Assembly: GCA_002293025.1 (NCBI GenBank)
Contig: DBCL01000015.1
Span: forward strand, 38,103 to 102,102
Direction of reading: 5' to 3'
Origin: Actinobacteria bacterium UBA959
GTDB taxonomy: Bacteria; Actinomycetota; Actinomycetes; S36-B12; UBA5976
Length of the DNA: 64,000 bases
In this document: piece after piece, positions 7,951 through 17,739 of the stretch
Layout of the letters: each line of letters starts with the position of its first letter
Numbering within the stretch: the first letter of the stretch is position 1
Translations under genes and position numbers: made by a program
Notes under the pieces: generated by a model
What the model saw: the letters and a program-made list of their open reading frames with translations, nothing else
Told to the model about the DNA's origin: nothing
Database searches by the model: none

Positions 7951-8619
7951 TCAGGATATTCTAATTATTGGCAAGTCTGGGGCTGAAACATCATACAATT
8001 TCGCTGTACGTTGCATTAAAACTTCCAAAACTTCAGCTTTTCTCTCAGGGCGTTCAATGTCTCCCCAGACCACCTCGACCCCATCTTTGAGAATGAATCG
8101 AATATTTGAACTGCTGCGAGCATTCGCTTGAACTACCTTGTTGGCAACTTTTGGCGGTAAATCAAAAAAAGCAGTTACTGAGTATTCGCGCGCTCGATTC
8201 GAAAGCGCACTAAATACAATCAATTCTGAATCTGGTTGTTCAGCACTGGAAATATAGGTGCTTCCATCTGAATCTATGTAATTCAATTGGTCTTTGTATT
8301 TGTACCACCCAATTGGATCTCTCAATTCAACTGAAATAACAAAGTTGTTGTTCCATTTTCTATCAAACTTAACAGATCGAATATCTGGCAGAGATAAGAC
8401 TCTGCCAGCTGCAGCATCTTGATCTAGTTCAGTGATTTGCTCACCTTTAGAAATCGCAGCAACTTTAAGTATTTTTGCTGCAAGTTGCTTATCAACACCA
8501 ACCACTTGAACTTTGCCAACTTCAGCAGTTGAATTTCGTTGAGCCAGATATGCAACTGCAGCTCCACTGGTTAAAACAATCGAAAACGTTAGTACCCAGG
8601 CTAATTTGTGAGTCCTCAT
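7951..8619 (-). CDS. ftsQ: Divisome protein FtsQ
   Basis: Bitopic divisome protein of the FtsQ-FtsB-FtsL subcomplex. The 222-residue protein has a short cytoplasmic tail, one membrane helix (about 8-27), then an extracytoplasmic POTRA domain (VGKVQVVGVDKQLAAKIL ... VKFDRKWNNNFVISVELRDPIGWYKY) and the FtsQ beta domain. It is shorter than many actinobacterial FtsQ proteins, mainly because the cytoplasmic tail is short. It lies 2 bp after murC. The usual downstream partner ftsZ is displaced by three unrelated genes. Confidence 0.88.
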   Translation of the reverse strand: MRTHKLAWVLTFSIVLTSGAAVAYLAQRNSTAEVGKVQVVGVDKQLAAKILKVAAISKGEQITELDQDAAAGRVLSLPDIRSVKFDRKWNNNFVISVELRDPIGWYKYKDQLNYIDSDGSTYISSAEQPDSELIVFSALSNRAREYSVTAFFDLPPKVANKVVQANARSSSNIRFILKDGVEVVWGDIERPERKAEVLEVLMQRTAKLYDVSAPDLPIIRIS

Positions 8620-8621
8620 GA

Positions 8622-10013
8622 TTATTTAGTGTTTCTTTGCGCAAGGAGATTAACAATTTGTGGAGCCAGCGTGGCCATATCTCCTGGACCAATAGTGAGC
8701 ACAATGTCGCCAGCTTTAGCCCATCTAGAAATAATTTGCGGGGTATTTAACAGCGATGGATCGAAAACCACACAGTCCCTTGGGAGATTTATGGCAGCCG
8801 CAACTGCTGCGCCGCCCGCACCTGGTATTGCTTTCTCGCCAGGTGCATATGTCTCCAAAACAACAACTTTATCGGCTAAAGCGAGTGCCTCTCCAAATTC
8901 CACCAAGAAATGTGCGATGCGATAAAAACGGAATGGTTGAAAAGCAACGATTACGGATCCTGCTCCAGCAACTTCTCGTGCAGCAGTCAAGGTGGCCACA
9001 ACCTCAGTTGGGTGGTGAGCATAATCATCATAAACGCGAACTGAATCGCCTTGACCTCTAAATTCAAACCTGCGTCGTGTACCACTAAAACTCGATAGGC
9101 CGCTACTGGTGTCCCCTAGATCCGCTCCTACTAAATAGCTAACTAAAAAAGCTGCTGTGGCGTTTAGTGCATTGTGCCACCCAGGCACTTGCAAATCCAA
9201 GTGAGCAATAACCTTTGAGTGAATTTCTAAATCAAAACTCCACCCTCGATCATTCAATGATGCATTTACTAATTTTAGGTCAGCCTCAGGTGACTTGCCA
9301 TAGGTAAACACAGACTTTTGCTGCTCCTTCAATTCTTTAGCAACATCAGCTGCATGTAAATCATCAGCGCAAACAATGATATGTTCACTGCAATTCATTC
9401 CAAACTCTACAAATGCAGATTTTATTGATGCAAACGAATCCCATTGATCCAAATGATCTGCTTCAACATTTGTAATGACCCCAATTGCAGGTTTAAGTGC
9501 TAAGAAAGTTGCGTCACTTTCATCCGCTTCAACTGTGAACCAATTTGATTTTCCATGATGACCGTTGCTGCCAGTTTCATTCATTTCACTGCCAATGATG
9601 AAAGATGGATCAAGCCCCGATGCCTGCAGGGCGATGGTTGCCATTGAAGTTGTGGTGGTTTTGCCATGTGTGCCCGCAACGGCAATAACTTGATAAGGGT
9701 TCAGTAAAGCTGCCAAAGCCTGAGCCCTGCTAAAGATTGGAATATTCAATTCTGCAGCACGAAGCAGCTCAGGGTTACTTCGCGGAATAGCAGTTGAGGC
9801 TACTACAAGAGCGGCTCCATCAACATGTTCAGATTTATGACCAAGCGACACCTTGGCCCCCAGCTGCTCCAATGCCATTATTCGACGAGATTCCTTTGCA
9901 TCACTTCCAGAGATTGCATAACCCTGGCCAATAAGGACCCGCGCGATAGCTGACATGCCAGCACCTGCAATTCCAATGATGTGGATGCGGCCATTTGGGA
10001 GTTGATTTGTCAT
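8622..10013 (-). CDS. murC: UDP-N-acetylmuramate--L-alanine ligase
   Basis: ATP-dependent ligase adding L-Ala to UDP-MurNAc. The ATG at 10013 is preferred over one at 10019: it forms an ATGA overlap with the murG stop, and an AGAGG ribosome site lies 7 bp away, against only 1 bp for the other. This gives 463 residues. Motifs are HIIGIAGAGMSAIARVL (UDP site), AGTHGKTTTTSM (P-loop), EADESDATFL and DDYAHHPTEV. It lies between murG and ftsQ in the conserved order. Confidence 0.97.
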   Translation of the reverse strand: MTNQLPNGRIHIIGIAGAGMSAIARVLIGQGYAISGSDAKESRRIMALEQLGAKVSLGHKSEHVDGAALVVASTAIPRSNPELLRAAELNIPIFSRAQALAALLNPYQVIAVAGTHGKTTTTSMATIALQASGLDPSFIIGSEMNETGSNGHHGKSNWFTVEADESDATFLALKPAIGVITNVEADHLDQWDSFASIKSAFVEFGMNCSEHIIVCADDLHAADVAKELKEQQKSVFTYGKSPEADLKLVNASLNDRGWSFDLEIHSKVIAHLDLQVPGWHNALNATAAFLVSYLVGADLGDTSSGLSSFSGTRRRFEFRGQGDSVRVYDDYAHHPTEVVATLTAAREVAGAGSVIVAFQPFRFYRIAHFLVEFGEALALADKVVVLETYAPGEKAIPGAGGAAVAAAINLPRDCVVFDPSLLNTPQIISRWAKAGDIVLTIGPGDMATLAPQIVNLLAQRNTK

Positions 10014-11101
10014 GAACATACCTCTTGGATCAAACGAACCATATTTTTGGCAGCATCAATTTTTCGAGTATTCCTGCCTGCAGTTGACATCTGCATCAAT
10101 CGGCTTGAATCTTTAAATATCGGTAAGACAATTTCTGCTAAATTGCTGGCTGTGCACAGGTGATTTGGAACCAAAAGTGCAGCTCCTACTGAGATCAAGT
10201 GTGCAGCGTTTAGTTCTTGTTCTCCATTTCCTATCGGATAAGGCACGAATATTGCTGGCAAGCCAATCGCCGAAAGTTCGGCCACCGTCAATGCGCCAGC
10301 GCGACAAAGCACCAAATCACTCGCAGCATAACCTACTTGCATATTCGACATGTAGCCCATGACTAAATACCTTGAGCCATTGGCATGTGACCTTGACTGA
10401 TAGTGAGCTAAGTTGTTTGGACCAACCACATGAATTACGCTGATTTGATTTTCCAATAGCAGATCAGAGAAGCCACTAATAGCCTTGTTAATCTGCTCAG
10501 CTCCTTGTGAACCACCAAAAACCAACAAGACCCGCCCCGAACTTGATAGACCCAACTCATTTCGTGACTTTGATCGCAATTCTTCTCTATTGAGATTTTT
10601 TATTTCACGTTTAATTGGAATCCCCAGAGTTAGGGCTCCCTTAATGCTTCCTGGAACCGTGTCTACTGCTCGAGTAGCAAACCTAGCGAAGATTTTGTTT
10701 GCTATCCCTGGCTTAGCATTTGCTTCATGAACGATAAAGGGAATCCTTAATTGAATTGCAGCTAAATATGCAGGCACAGATACGTACCCACCAAAACCAA
10801 CTAACACCTCAACTTTATTTGACTTCAAAATTTCAACCGCTGCCCTCCTGGCAGCCCACAAGCGAAAAGGCAGCTTGATTAGATCTAAGTTCACTTTGCG
10901 AGGCATCGCAAATGTAGCAACTGTCTCTAACCTGAAACCGTTAGCTGGAACTAGCGAATTTTCAAGTCCAGTTTTTGAGCCCAGGAAAACAATTGATTCA
11001 AGATCTGCAACATTAGAGTCCAGCAATTGAAAAGCAACCGAGAGCGCCGGTTCAACGTGACCGGCAGTTCCCCCACCTGCAAGTGCGACTCTCATGGTCA
11101 C
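10010..11101 (-). CDS. murG: UDP-GlcNAc:lipid I GlcNAc transferase MurG
   Basis: Peripheral membrane GT28 enzyme converting lipid I to lipid II. The N-terminal loop LAGGGTAGHVEPALSVA and the UDP-GlcNAc region (LLVFGGSQGAEQIN ... LVLCRAGALTVAELSAIGLPAIFVPYP) are typical. The GTG at 11101 overlaps the ftsW stop as GTGA; an ATG two codons later (11095) is an equally possible start with AGGTGA just before it. It lies between ftsW and murC with 4-nt overlaps on both sides. Confidence 0.96.
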   Translation of the reverse strand: MTMRVALAGGGTAGHVEPALSVAFQLLDSNVADLESIVFLGSKTGLENSLVPANGFRLETVATFAMPRKVNLDLIKLPFRLWAARRAAVEILKSNKVEVLVGFGGYVSVPAYLAAIQLRIPFIVHEANAKPGIANKIFARFATRAVDTVPGSIKGALTLGIPIKREIKNLNREELRSKSRNELGLSSSGRVLLVFGGSQGAEQINKAISGFSDLLLENQISVIHVVGPNNLAHYQSRSHANGSRYLVMGYMSNMQVGYAASDLVLCRAGALTVAELSAIGLPAIFVPYPIGNGEQELNAAHLISVGAALLVPNHLCTASNLAEIVLPIFKDSSRLMQMSTAGRNTRKIDAAKNMVRLIQEVCS

Positions 11102-12276
11102 CTGTTTAGAGTTGCTGAGTTTTTGGCACTAGACATCTCTAAACGTGCGAACGAGATCAACATACCAATGGTTGCTAAAGTAGGAATCAAAGACGAACCA
11201 CCAGCAGAAACTAGAGGTAAAGGCACTCCCATAATTGGAAGAACGCCTAACACCGCACCTATATTTATGAATGCTTGAGATCCAATCCAGCCAAATGCAC
11301 CTGCGGATGCATATCTGATGAAATCTGAATCAGTTCTTCTGGCTAGAACTAAAAGCGAGATACAAAACGCTGTGAATAACAAAAGCACCGTGAATGCGCC
11401 AAGAAGACCTAGCTCTTCTCCAATGATTGCGAATATGAAATCAGTATGCGCCTCAGGAAGTGTGCCCCACTTCTCCTTGGACCCTCCAATGTTTTGACCA
11501 AATAAACCACCTGAAGCCAAGGCATATTTTGCATGCATCGCCTGATATCCACTGCCTAGTGGATCCAATTCAGGGTTCAGCCACGAAGTTATACGTTGAA
11601 CGCGATAAGGCTTCAAGTAAGCAAGCACGGCCACCATCGCAGTTCCTGCTAATGCTGCATAACCAAAATACTTAATTGGAAGATTTGCAGCAAAAAGCAT
11701 TGCTCCTACAGTTAAAGCAATGATAATTACGTTTCCTAAGTCGCCTGCTGCCAAAATTAAGGCCAGCGTTATTGCGGTTCCAATTAATAGTGGCCCAGTG
11801 TGCGCTTTGAAATTATGCTCGTGTTTATTTCGTTTAGATAACAAAGTTGCGCCCCAGATAACCAATGACATTTTGGCAAACTCGCTGGGTTGTATTCGAA
11901 ATATTCCACCAAAGTCAATCCAATTGCGCTGACCCCCAACTTCATCTCCAAGGCCAGGAATAAACACAACTAAGAGCAGTCCCAAAACAATTAGCATCAT
12001 TAACGGCGCAAATTGCTGTAATTTTTTTATCGACCAAGTCGAAACTACAACTAATGCAATTGCCCCTAGGCCTGCGTATAAGGCTTGCTTTAAGAAGATT
12101 TCAAATTCAGAACCATAAGTTAACTTCGATTCGACGTAAGAAGAAGACAAAACCATGATCAGTCCGGTAAAAAGCAAAATCATGGAACTACCTCGAATGA
12201 GGTGAACCAGCGCCATCGGATGACCAAAAAGACCAGCCGAACCCTTGGGGCGCACGGGGGAATCGTGCATAACCAT
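11098..12276 (-). CDS. ftsW: Lipid II polymerase / division protein FtsW
   Basis: SEDS-family polytopic glycosyltransferase that polymerises lipid II with FtsI. About nine to ten membrane helices are visible. The SEDS blocks GQRNWIDFGGIFRIQPSEFAK, GSGYQAMHAKYALASGGLFGQNIGGSKEKWGTLPEAHTDFIFAIIGEELG and LPIMGVPLPLVSAGGSS are intact. ATG 12276 gives 392 residues; 12270 (ATG) and 12282 (TTG) are also possible, and none has a clear ribosome site. It is the first gene of a ftsW-murG-murC-ftsQ run cut off from murD by a plus-strand dehydrogenase, so it needs a promoter of its own in 12277-12357 or inside that gene. Confidence 0.95.
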   Translation of the reverse strand: MVMHDSPVRPKGSAGLFGHPMALVHLIRGSSMILLFTGLIMVLSSSYVESKLTYGSEFEIFLKQALYAGLGAIALVVVSTWSIKKLQQFAPLMMLIVLGLLLVVFIPGLGDEVGGQRNWIDFGGIFRIQPSEFAKMSLVIWGATLLSKRNKHEHNFKAHTGPLLIGTAITLALILAAGDLGNVIIIALTVGAMLFAANLPIKYFGYAALAGTAMVAVLAYLKPYRVQRITSWLNPELDPLGSGYQAMHAKYALASGGLFGQNIGGSKEKWGTLPEAHTDFIFAIIGEELGLLGAFTVLLLFTAFCISLLVLARRTDSDFIRYASAGAFGWIGSQAFINIGAVLGVLPIMGVPLPLVSAGGSSLIPTLATIGMLISFARLEMSSAKNSATLNR

Positions 12277-12357
12277 CTGCAAAGTTTGGCTGGTCCGCAG
12301 TGGCTATCCCTGCAAGCCGCAGTGCGTGTCGCCAACCTGGGGTGGCAAGATTCACTC

Positions 12358-13863
12358 ATGACCACTACTCCAGTCCTTCCAAGAACCGCAGATCCATTCG
12401 ATCGAGCTTCCGCTGCTGCTGTAATCGCCAAAACTCCCACACAAGCCCTCTTGGCAGGAGTTTGGAGCAAGACATCCGGCGAACCCATAAATGTCACTGA
12501 TCCAGCCAACGGCGAGGTATTGACAACTATTGGCAATGCGACATCGGCTGACCTGCTTGCAGTTTTGGATACAGCGTCTGCTGCTCAGCGCGCTTGGGCA
12601 AAAAGACCATCCAGGGAACGCGCCGAAATATTACGAAGATCTTTTGATCTCATGATCGAGCGCTGTGACGAAATAGCGTTGATTATGACCTTGGAAAGCG
12701 GAAAAACAATAGCTGAGGCTCGGGGTGAAGTTACATATGCAGCTGAGTTCTTGCGGTGGTTCTCTGAAGAAACAGTTCGAATTGGTGGTGAATTCCGAAC
12801 AGCTCCATCTGGTGTGCATCGCATCTTAACCATAAAACAACCTATTGGAATTGCATATTTGATCACTCCTTGGAACTTTCCAGCTGCCATGATGACTCGA
12901 AAGATTGGTCCGGCCCTAGCAGCTGGAAACGCTGTTGTTGTTAAACCAGCTACTGAAACTCCACTAACTGCTTATGCAATAGCACAGATCTTTTTGGATG
13001 CGGGCGTTGAGCCAGGTGTATTGACAGTTTTGACGACCAAAGATCCAAGCTCGATTACTGAAGCAGCATTTTCGCATCCAGCTGTAAGAAAACTTTCATT
13101 CACAGGCAGTACCCAAGTCGGTCGAATGCTTCTCGAAAAAGCTGCTGGTCGCATTTTGCGAACTTCTATGGAGTTGGGTGGCAATGCGCCATTTATTGTA
13201 ATGGAAGATGCAAACCTTGAAAAAGCAATTGAAGGTGCCATGATTGCCAAGATGCGCAATTGTGGCCAAGCCTGTACAGCAGCCAATAGATTTATCGTGC
13301 ACACCAAAGTTCATGACCAATTTGTGAACATGCTTAGCAAGGAAATGGGAGCGCTAAAACTTGGACATGGAACAGATCCAAGCACAACTTTGGCACCATT
13401 GGTTTCTAGAAAAGCACACGATCAAGTTTCTAACTTAGTTGATATAGCCGTAAAAAATGGCGGACAGATTGCACTGGGAGCTACAGGCACCGATGGACCT
13501 GGAGCCTTTTATGCCGCAACTGTTTTAGCTGATGTTCCCGTAGATTCCCCCCTACTGGCTGAAGAGATATTTGGACCAGTAGCACCAGTTGTCCGAGTGC
13601 ATTCAGATGAAGAAGCAGTTGCTGTGGCTAATGACACTCAGTATGGGCTTGTTTCCTATGTCTACACCGAAAACCTAGCCCGAGGCCTAAAACTTTCAGA
13701 ACAAATCGAGTCTGGGATGGTTGGAATCAATCGCGGATTAGTTAGCGATCCAGCCGCACCATTTGGTGGTGTGAAGGAATCTGGTTTAGGACGAGAGGGT
13801 GGCTTTGAAGGTATTGAAGAGTTCTTGGAAACAAAATACATCTCAGTTCCTAATTGGAACTAA
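12358..13863 (+). CDS. gabD: Succinate-semialdehyde-type NAD(P)-dependent aldehyde dehydrogenase
   Basis: Aldehyde dehydrogenase superfamily, closest in motifs to succinate-semialdehyde dehydrogenases, which oxidise the GABA-derived aldehyde to succinate. I use ATG 12358 (MTTTPVLP), giving 501 residues; an upstream in-frame ATG (12202) would run into the ftsW start. Motifs are PWNFPAAMMTRK, FTGSTQVGR, catalytic Glu in MELGGNAPF, nucleophile Cys306 in NCGQACTAANRF, EEIFGPVAPV and the C-terminal GGVKESGLGREGG. No ribosome site is seen, and CAAGAT six bases before the ATG might serve a leaderless transcript. It lies against the direction of the dcw cluster. Exact substrate is uncertain. Confidence 0.85.
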   Translation: MTTTPVLPRTADPFDRASAAAVIAKTPTQALLAGVWSKTSGEPINVTDPANGEVLTTIGNATSADLLAVLDTASAAQRAWAKRPSRERAEILRRSFDLMIERCDEIALIMTLESGKTIAEARGEVTYAAEFLRWFSEETVRIGGEFRTAPSGVHRILTIKQPIGIAYLITPWNFPAAMMTRKIGPALAAGNAVVVKPATETPLTAYAIAQIFLDAGVEPGVLTVLTTKDPSSITEAAFSHPAVRKLSFTGSTQVGRMLLEKAAGRILRTSMELGGNAPFIVMEDANLEKAIEGAMIAKMRNCGQACTAANRFIVHTKVHDQFVNMLSKEMGALKLGHGTDPSTTLAPLVSRKAHDQVSNLVDIAVKNGGQIALGATGTDGPGAFYAATVLADVPVDSPLLAEEIFGPVAPVVRVHSDEEAVAVANDTQYGLVSYVYTENLARGLKLSEQIESGMVGINRGLVSDPAAPFGGVKESGLGREGGFEGIEEFLETKYISVPNWN

Positions 13864-15293
13864 ACCAACTTCTTTACCCATTCACTAAAACTATCGCCTC
13901 GATGTCCATAGTCTTTGAACATATCCCAGGATGCACAACCTGGGGCTAGTAAAACTACATCGCCATTACTTGCATAACTAACCGCTGCTTCAACGGCGAT
14001 GCGCATTGCTTCTTCAGGATTTGTCTCGATTATTTCTGTGATTGGCAAGACTGAGTTCATTCCTTTGAGGGAATCTATGATCATACGTCGATCTTGACCC
14101 ATAACGATCGCTGCTTTGATTCTCGATGATGTTTGCTTAACAAACTCTGCTAAATCTTGACCCTTTGCATCTCCTCCCCCAATCCAAATAACTGATTCAT
14201 AACTCAAAAGAGATTGGCTAGCCGCATGAGCGTTGGTCGCCTTAGAATCATCTATGTACTTGATTCCCTCTTTTTCTAAAACTAAAGAGATCCGATGCTT
14301 TGCTGGCACAAAATTGCGCAAGCCATCTCTAACTGCAGCACCAGGAACCCCAAAAGCGCGAGCCAAAGCGGTTGCTGCCAGAGCATTGCTCAAATTATGC
14401 CGAGCAAAAGGTTGAACATCATTAGTATTTGCTAATTCTTGAGCGTTGGTACCACGTTCCACAATGAAGGCGCGATCAACTATCAAATCATCTACCACAC
14501 CAACCATCGATCTTCCTGGAATATTTAAGGTGAATCCGATTGCTCGGCAACCTTCCACAACATCAGCACCTTCAACCATTAACCGAGTCTCTTCATCTTG
14601 ATCATTGTAGATGGCAGCTACAACAGTTCTTTCATAAATTTTCGCTTTCAAAGCTTTGTATTCCTCAAAATTTCCAACATGATCCAGGTGGTCTTCCGCA
14701 ACATTTAGAACAACTGATGCCAGGGGTGAGATTGAATACACAAATGGTAACTGCTGAACACCAACTTCGACTACAAAAACATCATGAACTTCTTCGTCCA
14801 TCACTGCATCAACTGCTGCGAAACCTATGTTCCCTATTGCTTTTGCTTTAAGACCGGCAGCTTTCAGAATTGCCTCGGTCATCAAGGTAGTGGTGGTTTT
14901 ACCATTTGTGCCAGTTATGAGGAGCCAGGGAACCAATGGATCCCTCAAGCGCCAAGCTAGTTCTAATTCTCCCCAAATTGAAATTCCCTTAGCTTTAGCC
15001 TCTGCTAACCAAGGGTGATTTGGTGGCACTCCAGGGGAAGTAACAACTAAATCTGCCTCAGCAAAATTAGTTGTATTGAGCCTAACTTCCGCACCTAAGG
15101 TCTCTAGAATTTGAGCGCGTTCTTGCGCACTCTTGGATGAACTTTGGTCTAGCACTAATACTTTGCACTGCATTCTCAATAGTGCATCTGCACAAGCAAA
15201 CCCTGCCGTACCAATTCCTAAAACCACAACCTTCAAATCTTTCCAAGAGCTATTTCGATCTAAATTGGCTAACTCAATCACTGAGTTACCCAT
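13860..15293 (-). CDS. murD: UDP-N-acetylmuramoylalanine--D-glutamate ligase
   Basis: Adds D-Glu to UDP-MurNAc-L-Ala. The likely start is ATG 15293 (MGNSVIELANL) with a 16-bp overlap with mraY, or GTG 15281 with a GTGA overlap; a longer reading frame to 15377 is just mraY in another frame. Motifs are VVVLGIGTAGFACADAL, TSPGVPPNHP, ITGTNGKTTTT, LNVAEDHLDH, DDSKATNAHA and LAPGCASWDMFKDYGHRGD. Its end overlaps the convergent aldehyde dehydrogenase by 4 bp, so the upper dcw operon must stop here. Confidence 0.95.
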   Translation of the reverse strand: MGNSVIELANLDRNSSWKDLKVVVLGIGTAGFACADALLRMQCKVLVLDQSSSKSAQERAQILETLGAEVRLNTTNFAEADLVVTSPGVPPNHPWLAEAKAKGISIWGELELAWRLRDPLVPWLLITGTNGKTTTTLMTEAILKAAGLKAKAIGNIGFAAVDAVMDEEVHDVFVVEVGVQQLPFVYSISPLASVVLNVAEDHLDHVGNFEEYKALKAKIYERTVVAAIYNDQDEETRLMVEGADVVEGCRAIGFTLNIPGRSMVGVVDDLIVDRAFIVERGTNAQELANTNDVQPFARHNLSNALAATALARAFGVPGAAVRDGLRNFVPAKHRISLVLEKEGIKYIDDSKATNAHAASQSLLSYESVIWIGGGDAKGQDLAEFVKQTSSRIKAAIVMGQDRRMIIDSLKGMNSVLPITEIIETNPEEAMRIAVEAAVSYASNGDVVLLAPGCASWDMFKDYGHRGDSFSEWVKKLV

Positions 15294-16345
15294 TCGGCAT
15301 AAAACAGAGCCAATCCCGCACCTACAAACAGCCCTTGCAAAATCCAAAAACGAACCACAATTTGTTGCTCTGGCCAACCCTTTAACTCAAAGTGGTGATG
15401 AATTGGGCTCATTAAAAATATGCGCTTCTTTCTAGTCTTGAAAGAGATTACTTGCAACACAACCGATCCGGTGGTCATCACAAACAACCCACCAAAGAAG
15501 AATAGGAGCAATTGAGTGTGCGTGAATATGGCTAACGCCACTATTGCGCCACCAATAGCCAAAGATCCTGTATCACCCATGATGATTGCGGCTGGACTGG
15601 TGTTAAACCAAAGGAATCCAAATACAGCAGCAGCAAAAGCAGCTGCCAGAATTGATAAATCAAGTGGGTCGCGGACCTCGTAACAATTTGCAAACTGCTC
15701 ACGCGCACAACTTTGTCCAAACTGCCACACTGTGAGCAAGGTGTAAGCAGCAAACGTAATGACTGCAGCTCCTGCTGCAAGCCCATCAAGCCCATCAGTG
15801 ATATTTACCGCATTAGTCGATGCCGTGATCATTAACCATAAAAAGAGAACCATTACAAATAATGGCAAAACTAGAGAGGTTTCACGAACAAATGAAATTG
15901 CCTGCGATGCAGGAGTTAATCCACGTTCATCAACAAATTGAAATGCTAAAACGGCAAAAGTTAAAGCGATGAGCGTCTGCCAGATTAATTTAGTTCTAGC
16001 TTTCACTCCACCACTTCGTTGCTTAAATACTTTCGTGTAGTCATCGACAAAGCCAACGGCTGCCAATGAGAACGAGAGGAAAATTACTAGTAAGCCTGAT
16101 GCAGTTGGCGGTGTCCATAATGTTAAGTGCGCACTCGAGTAACCAAGTGCAACAGCAAGAACAATTGCGATGCCTCCCATCGAAGGAGTGCCGCGTTTAT
16201 GATCATGGTCTGGATAAGAAATTCCGTTGGCTGACTGCCTGATTGCCTGAGCCAACCCTCTGGCACGTAAAAACTTAATGAAAATTGGAGTAAAGGTCAT
16301 GGAAACAAGTAGCGCAACAGCTGCGGAAATAACGACTAAGCGCAT
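15278..16345 (-). CDS. mraY: Phospho-MurNAc-pentapeptide transferase MraY
   Basis: Integral membrane enzyme that makes lipid I from UDP-MurNAc-pentapeptide and undecaprenyl phosphate. In its 355 residues with about ten membrane helices, the catalytic blocks are GFVDDYTKVFKQRSGG, VNITDGLDGLAAG and MSPIHHHFELKGWPEQQIVVRFW. An early HDHKRGTPSMGGI block is also present. It follows murF after 2 bp and overlaps murD. Confidence 0.97.
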   Translation of the reverse strand: MRLVVISAAVALLVSMTFTPIFIKFLRARGLAQAIRQSANGISYPDHDHKRGTPSMGGIAIVLAVALGYSSAHLTLWTPPTASGLLVIFLSFSLAAVGFVDDYTKVFKQRSGGVKARTKLIWQTLIALTFAVLAFQFVDERGLTPASQAISFVRETSLVLPLFVMVLFLWLMITASTNAVNITDGLDGLAAGAAVITFAAYTLLTVWQFGQSCAREQFANCYEVRDPLDLSILAAAFAAAVFGFLWFNTSPAAIIMGDTGSLAIGGAIVALAIFTHTQLLLFFFGGLFVMTTGSVVLQVISFKTRKKRIFLMSPIHHHFELKGWPEQQIVVRFWILQGLFVGAGLALFYAEWVTQ

Positions 16346-16347
16346 AC

Positions 16348-17739
16348 TTACTCTCCCCCAGCCTGATCTTGTGCAGCCAGTAACGCTGCAATGTGATCAA
16401 ATCCTGCTGCACGGGAGGCCTTTACTAGGACAACATCTCGACTTTTAAGTTCGTGTCGAAGTATTTGAAGGGCTTCTTCTTGAGTCGAAACCCAGGTTGC
16501 AATCGTTGGATTCATCCCATGTTCAATTGCTGACTCAACACTAACTTTGAGTCCTGCCCCCACCCCAATAAACCTAGATATGTTCAATTCGGCGATGGCC
16601 CTGCCTAATTTTTGATGTTCAAGCACTGAAATATCTCCTAATTCGGCCATCTCTCCAAGAACAGCAAATGATCTAGAAGATTCAGCAAGATGCTTCAATG
16701 TTTCAAGTGCTGCCAGCATGCTCTCTGGATTTGCATTATAGGAATCGTTAAGTACTGTCACATCTCGTTGACTGACAAAAACCTGCATTCGAAGTGGGCT
16801 TCGCGGATGAGCACTTTCCAATCTAGCCTCTAATGTGTCTACTGGGATTCCTGCCGCCAATGCCATACCTATAGCAATTGCAGCGTTCATAGCCTGGTGC
16901 TCACCCACAAGATTCAGCTTTGCTCGCAATCGTCCCAATGGAGTCTCTACTGAGATAGTTGGGTGCGCTTTCTGATCCAAAACCACTTCGGTGAGCCTTA
17001 TCTCGGCTTCTGAGGAATACCCGGCTAAAACAACTCTCGCTAATGTAGTTTCACTCAATTTTCTGGTTGGCACTTCATCAGCATTCAAAACTGCAATTGC
17101 TGTACTTGGCAAGTTTGCAATAATTTCACCCTTAGTTTCAGCAATCAATTCGAGGGATCCAAACTCTCCAATGTGGGCAGAGCCAATAGTGGTAATTCCC
17201 GCAATTGTTGGTTGAGCAATCTCGCAAAGTTGTGCAATATTGCCTTTATGTCGTGCTCCCATTTCTAAGATAACGGCAGCTGTGTCTCTGTTGGCTGCAA
17301 ATAATGTACTTGGCAACCCCAATTCATTATTTCTAGATCCTGCGGGAGCAACTAAATCTCCAAGGGGCTGAAGTAAGTCGATCAGTAAATCTTTTGTGCT
17401 GGTCTTGCCGCTAGAGCCCGTGATTGCTAGGACTGGGCAATTTATTCGCTTACGGTTTTCTTGTGCAAGTAATGTGATTGCTGAAATCACGTCGGCAACG
17501 ACTACACATGGGTGACTTACAGGTCGACTCGCTAGAACGAGACGGGCTCCTCTGGAAACAGCATCTCCAGCAAATAAATGTCCATCAGTTTTAGTGCCTT
17601 CAATTGCCAGGAAGAGGCTTCCTTCTTGAGCTTCACGTGAGTCATAGATAGCTGTTGTTAAAACTTCATCAAGTTGTGTGATGTGATGAGCGGTCCCACC
17701 AGTTATGTTCAAAACATCTCTCGTGGTTAATGTACTCAT
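16348..17739 (-). CDS. murF: UDP-MurNAc-tripeptide--D-Ala-D-Ala ligase
   Basis: Adds the D-Ala-D-Ala dipeptide to the peptidoglycan precursor. The 463-residue protein has an N-terminal UDP-binding domain (DSREAQEGSLFLAIEGTKTDGHLFAGDAVSRGA), P-loop ITGSSGKTSTKD, ILEMGARHKGNI and NDSYNANPESM. The ATG overlaps the murE stop by 4 bp and mraY starts 2 bp after its end. Confidence 0.96.
   Translation of the reverse strand: MSTLTTRDVLNITGGTAHHITQLDEVLTTAIYDSREAQEGSLFLAIEGTKTDGHLFAGDAVSRGARLVLASRPVSHPCVVVADVISAITLLAQENRKRINCPVLAITGSSGKTSTKDLLIDLLQPLGDLVAPAGSRNNELGLPSTLFAANRDTAAVILEMGARHKGNIAQLCEIAQPTIAGITTIGSAHIGEFGSLELIAETKGEIIANLPSTAIAVLNADEVPTRKLSETTLARVVLAGYSSEAEIRLTEVVLDQKAHPTISVETPLGRLRAKLNLVGEHQAMNAAIAIGMALAAGIPVDTLEARLESAHPRSPLRMQVFVSQRDVTVLNDSYNANPESMLAALETLKHLAESSRSFAVLGEMAELGDISVLEHQKLGRAIAELNISRFIGVGAGLKVSVESAIEHGMNPTIATWVSTQEEALQILRHELKSRDVVLVKASRAAGFDHIAALLAAQDQAGGE

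Noticed and set aside
12202..12357. N-terminal extension of the aldehyde dehydrogenase
   Set aside because: The added 52 residues overlap the 5' end of ftsW, have no family similarity and precede the normal MTTTPVLP start.
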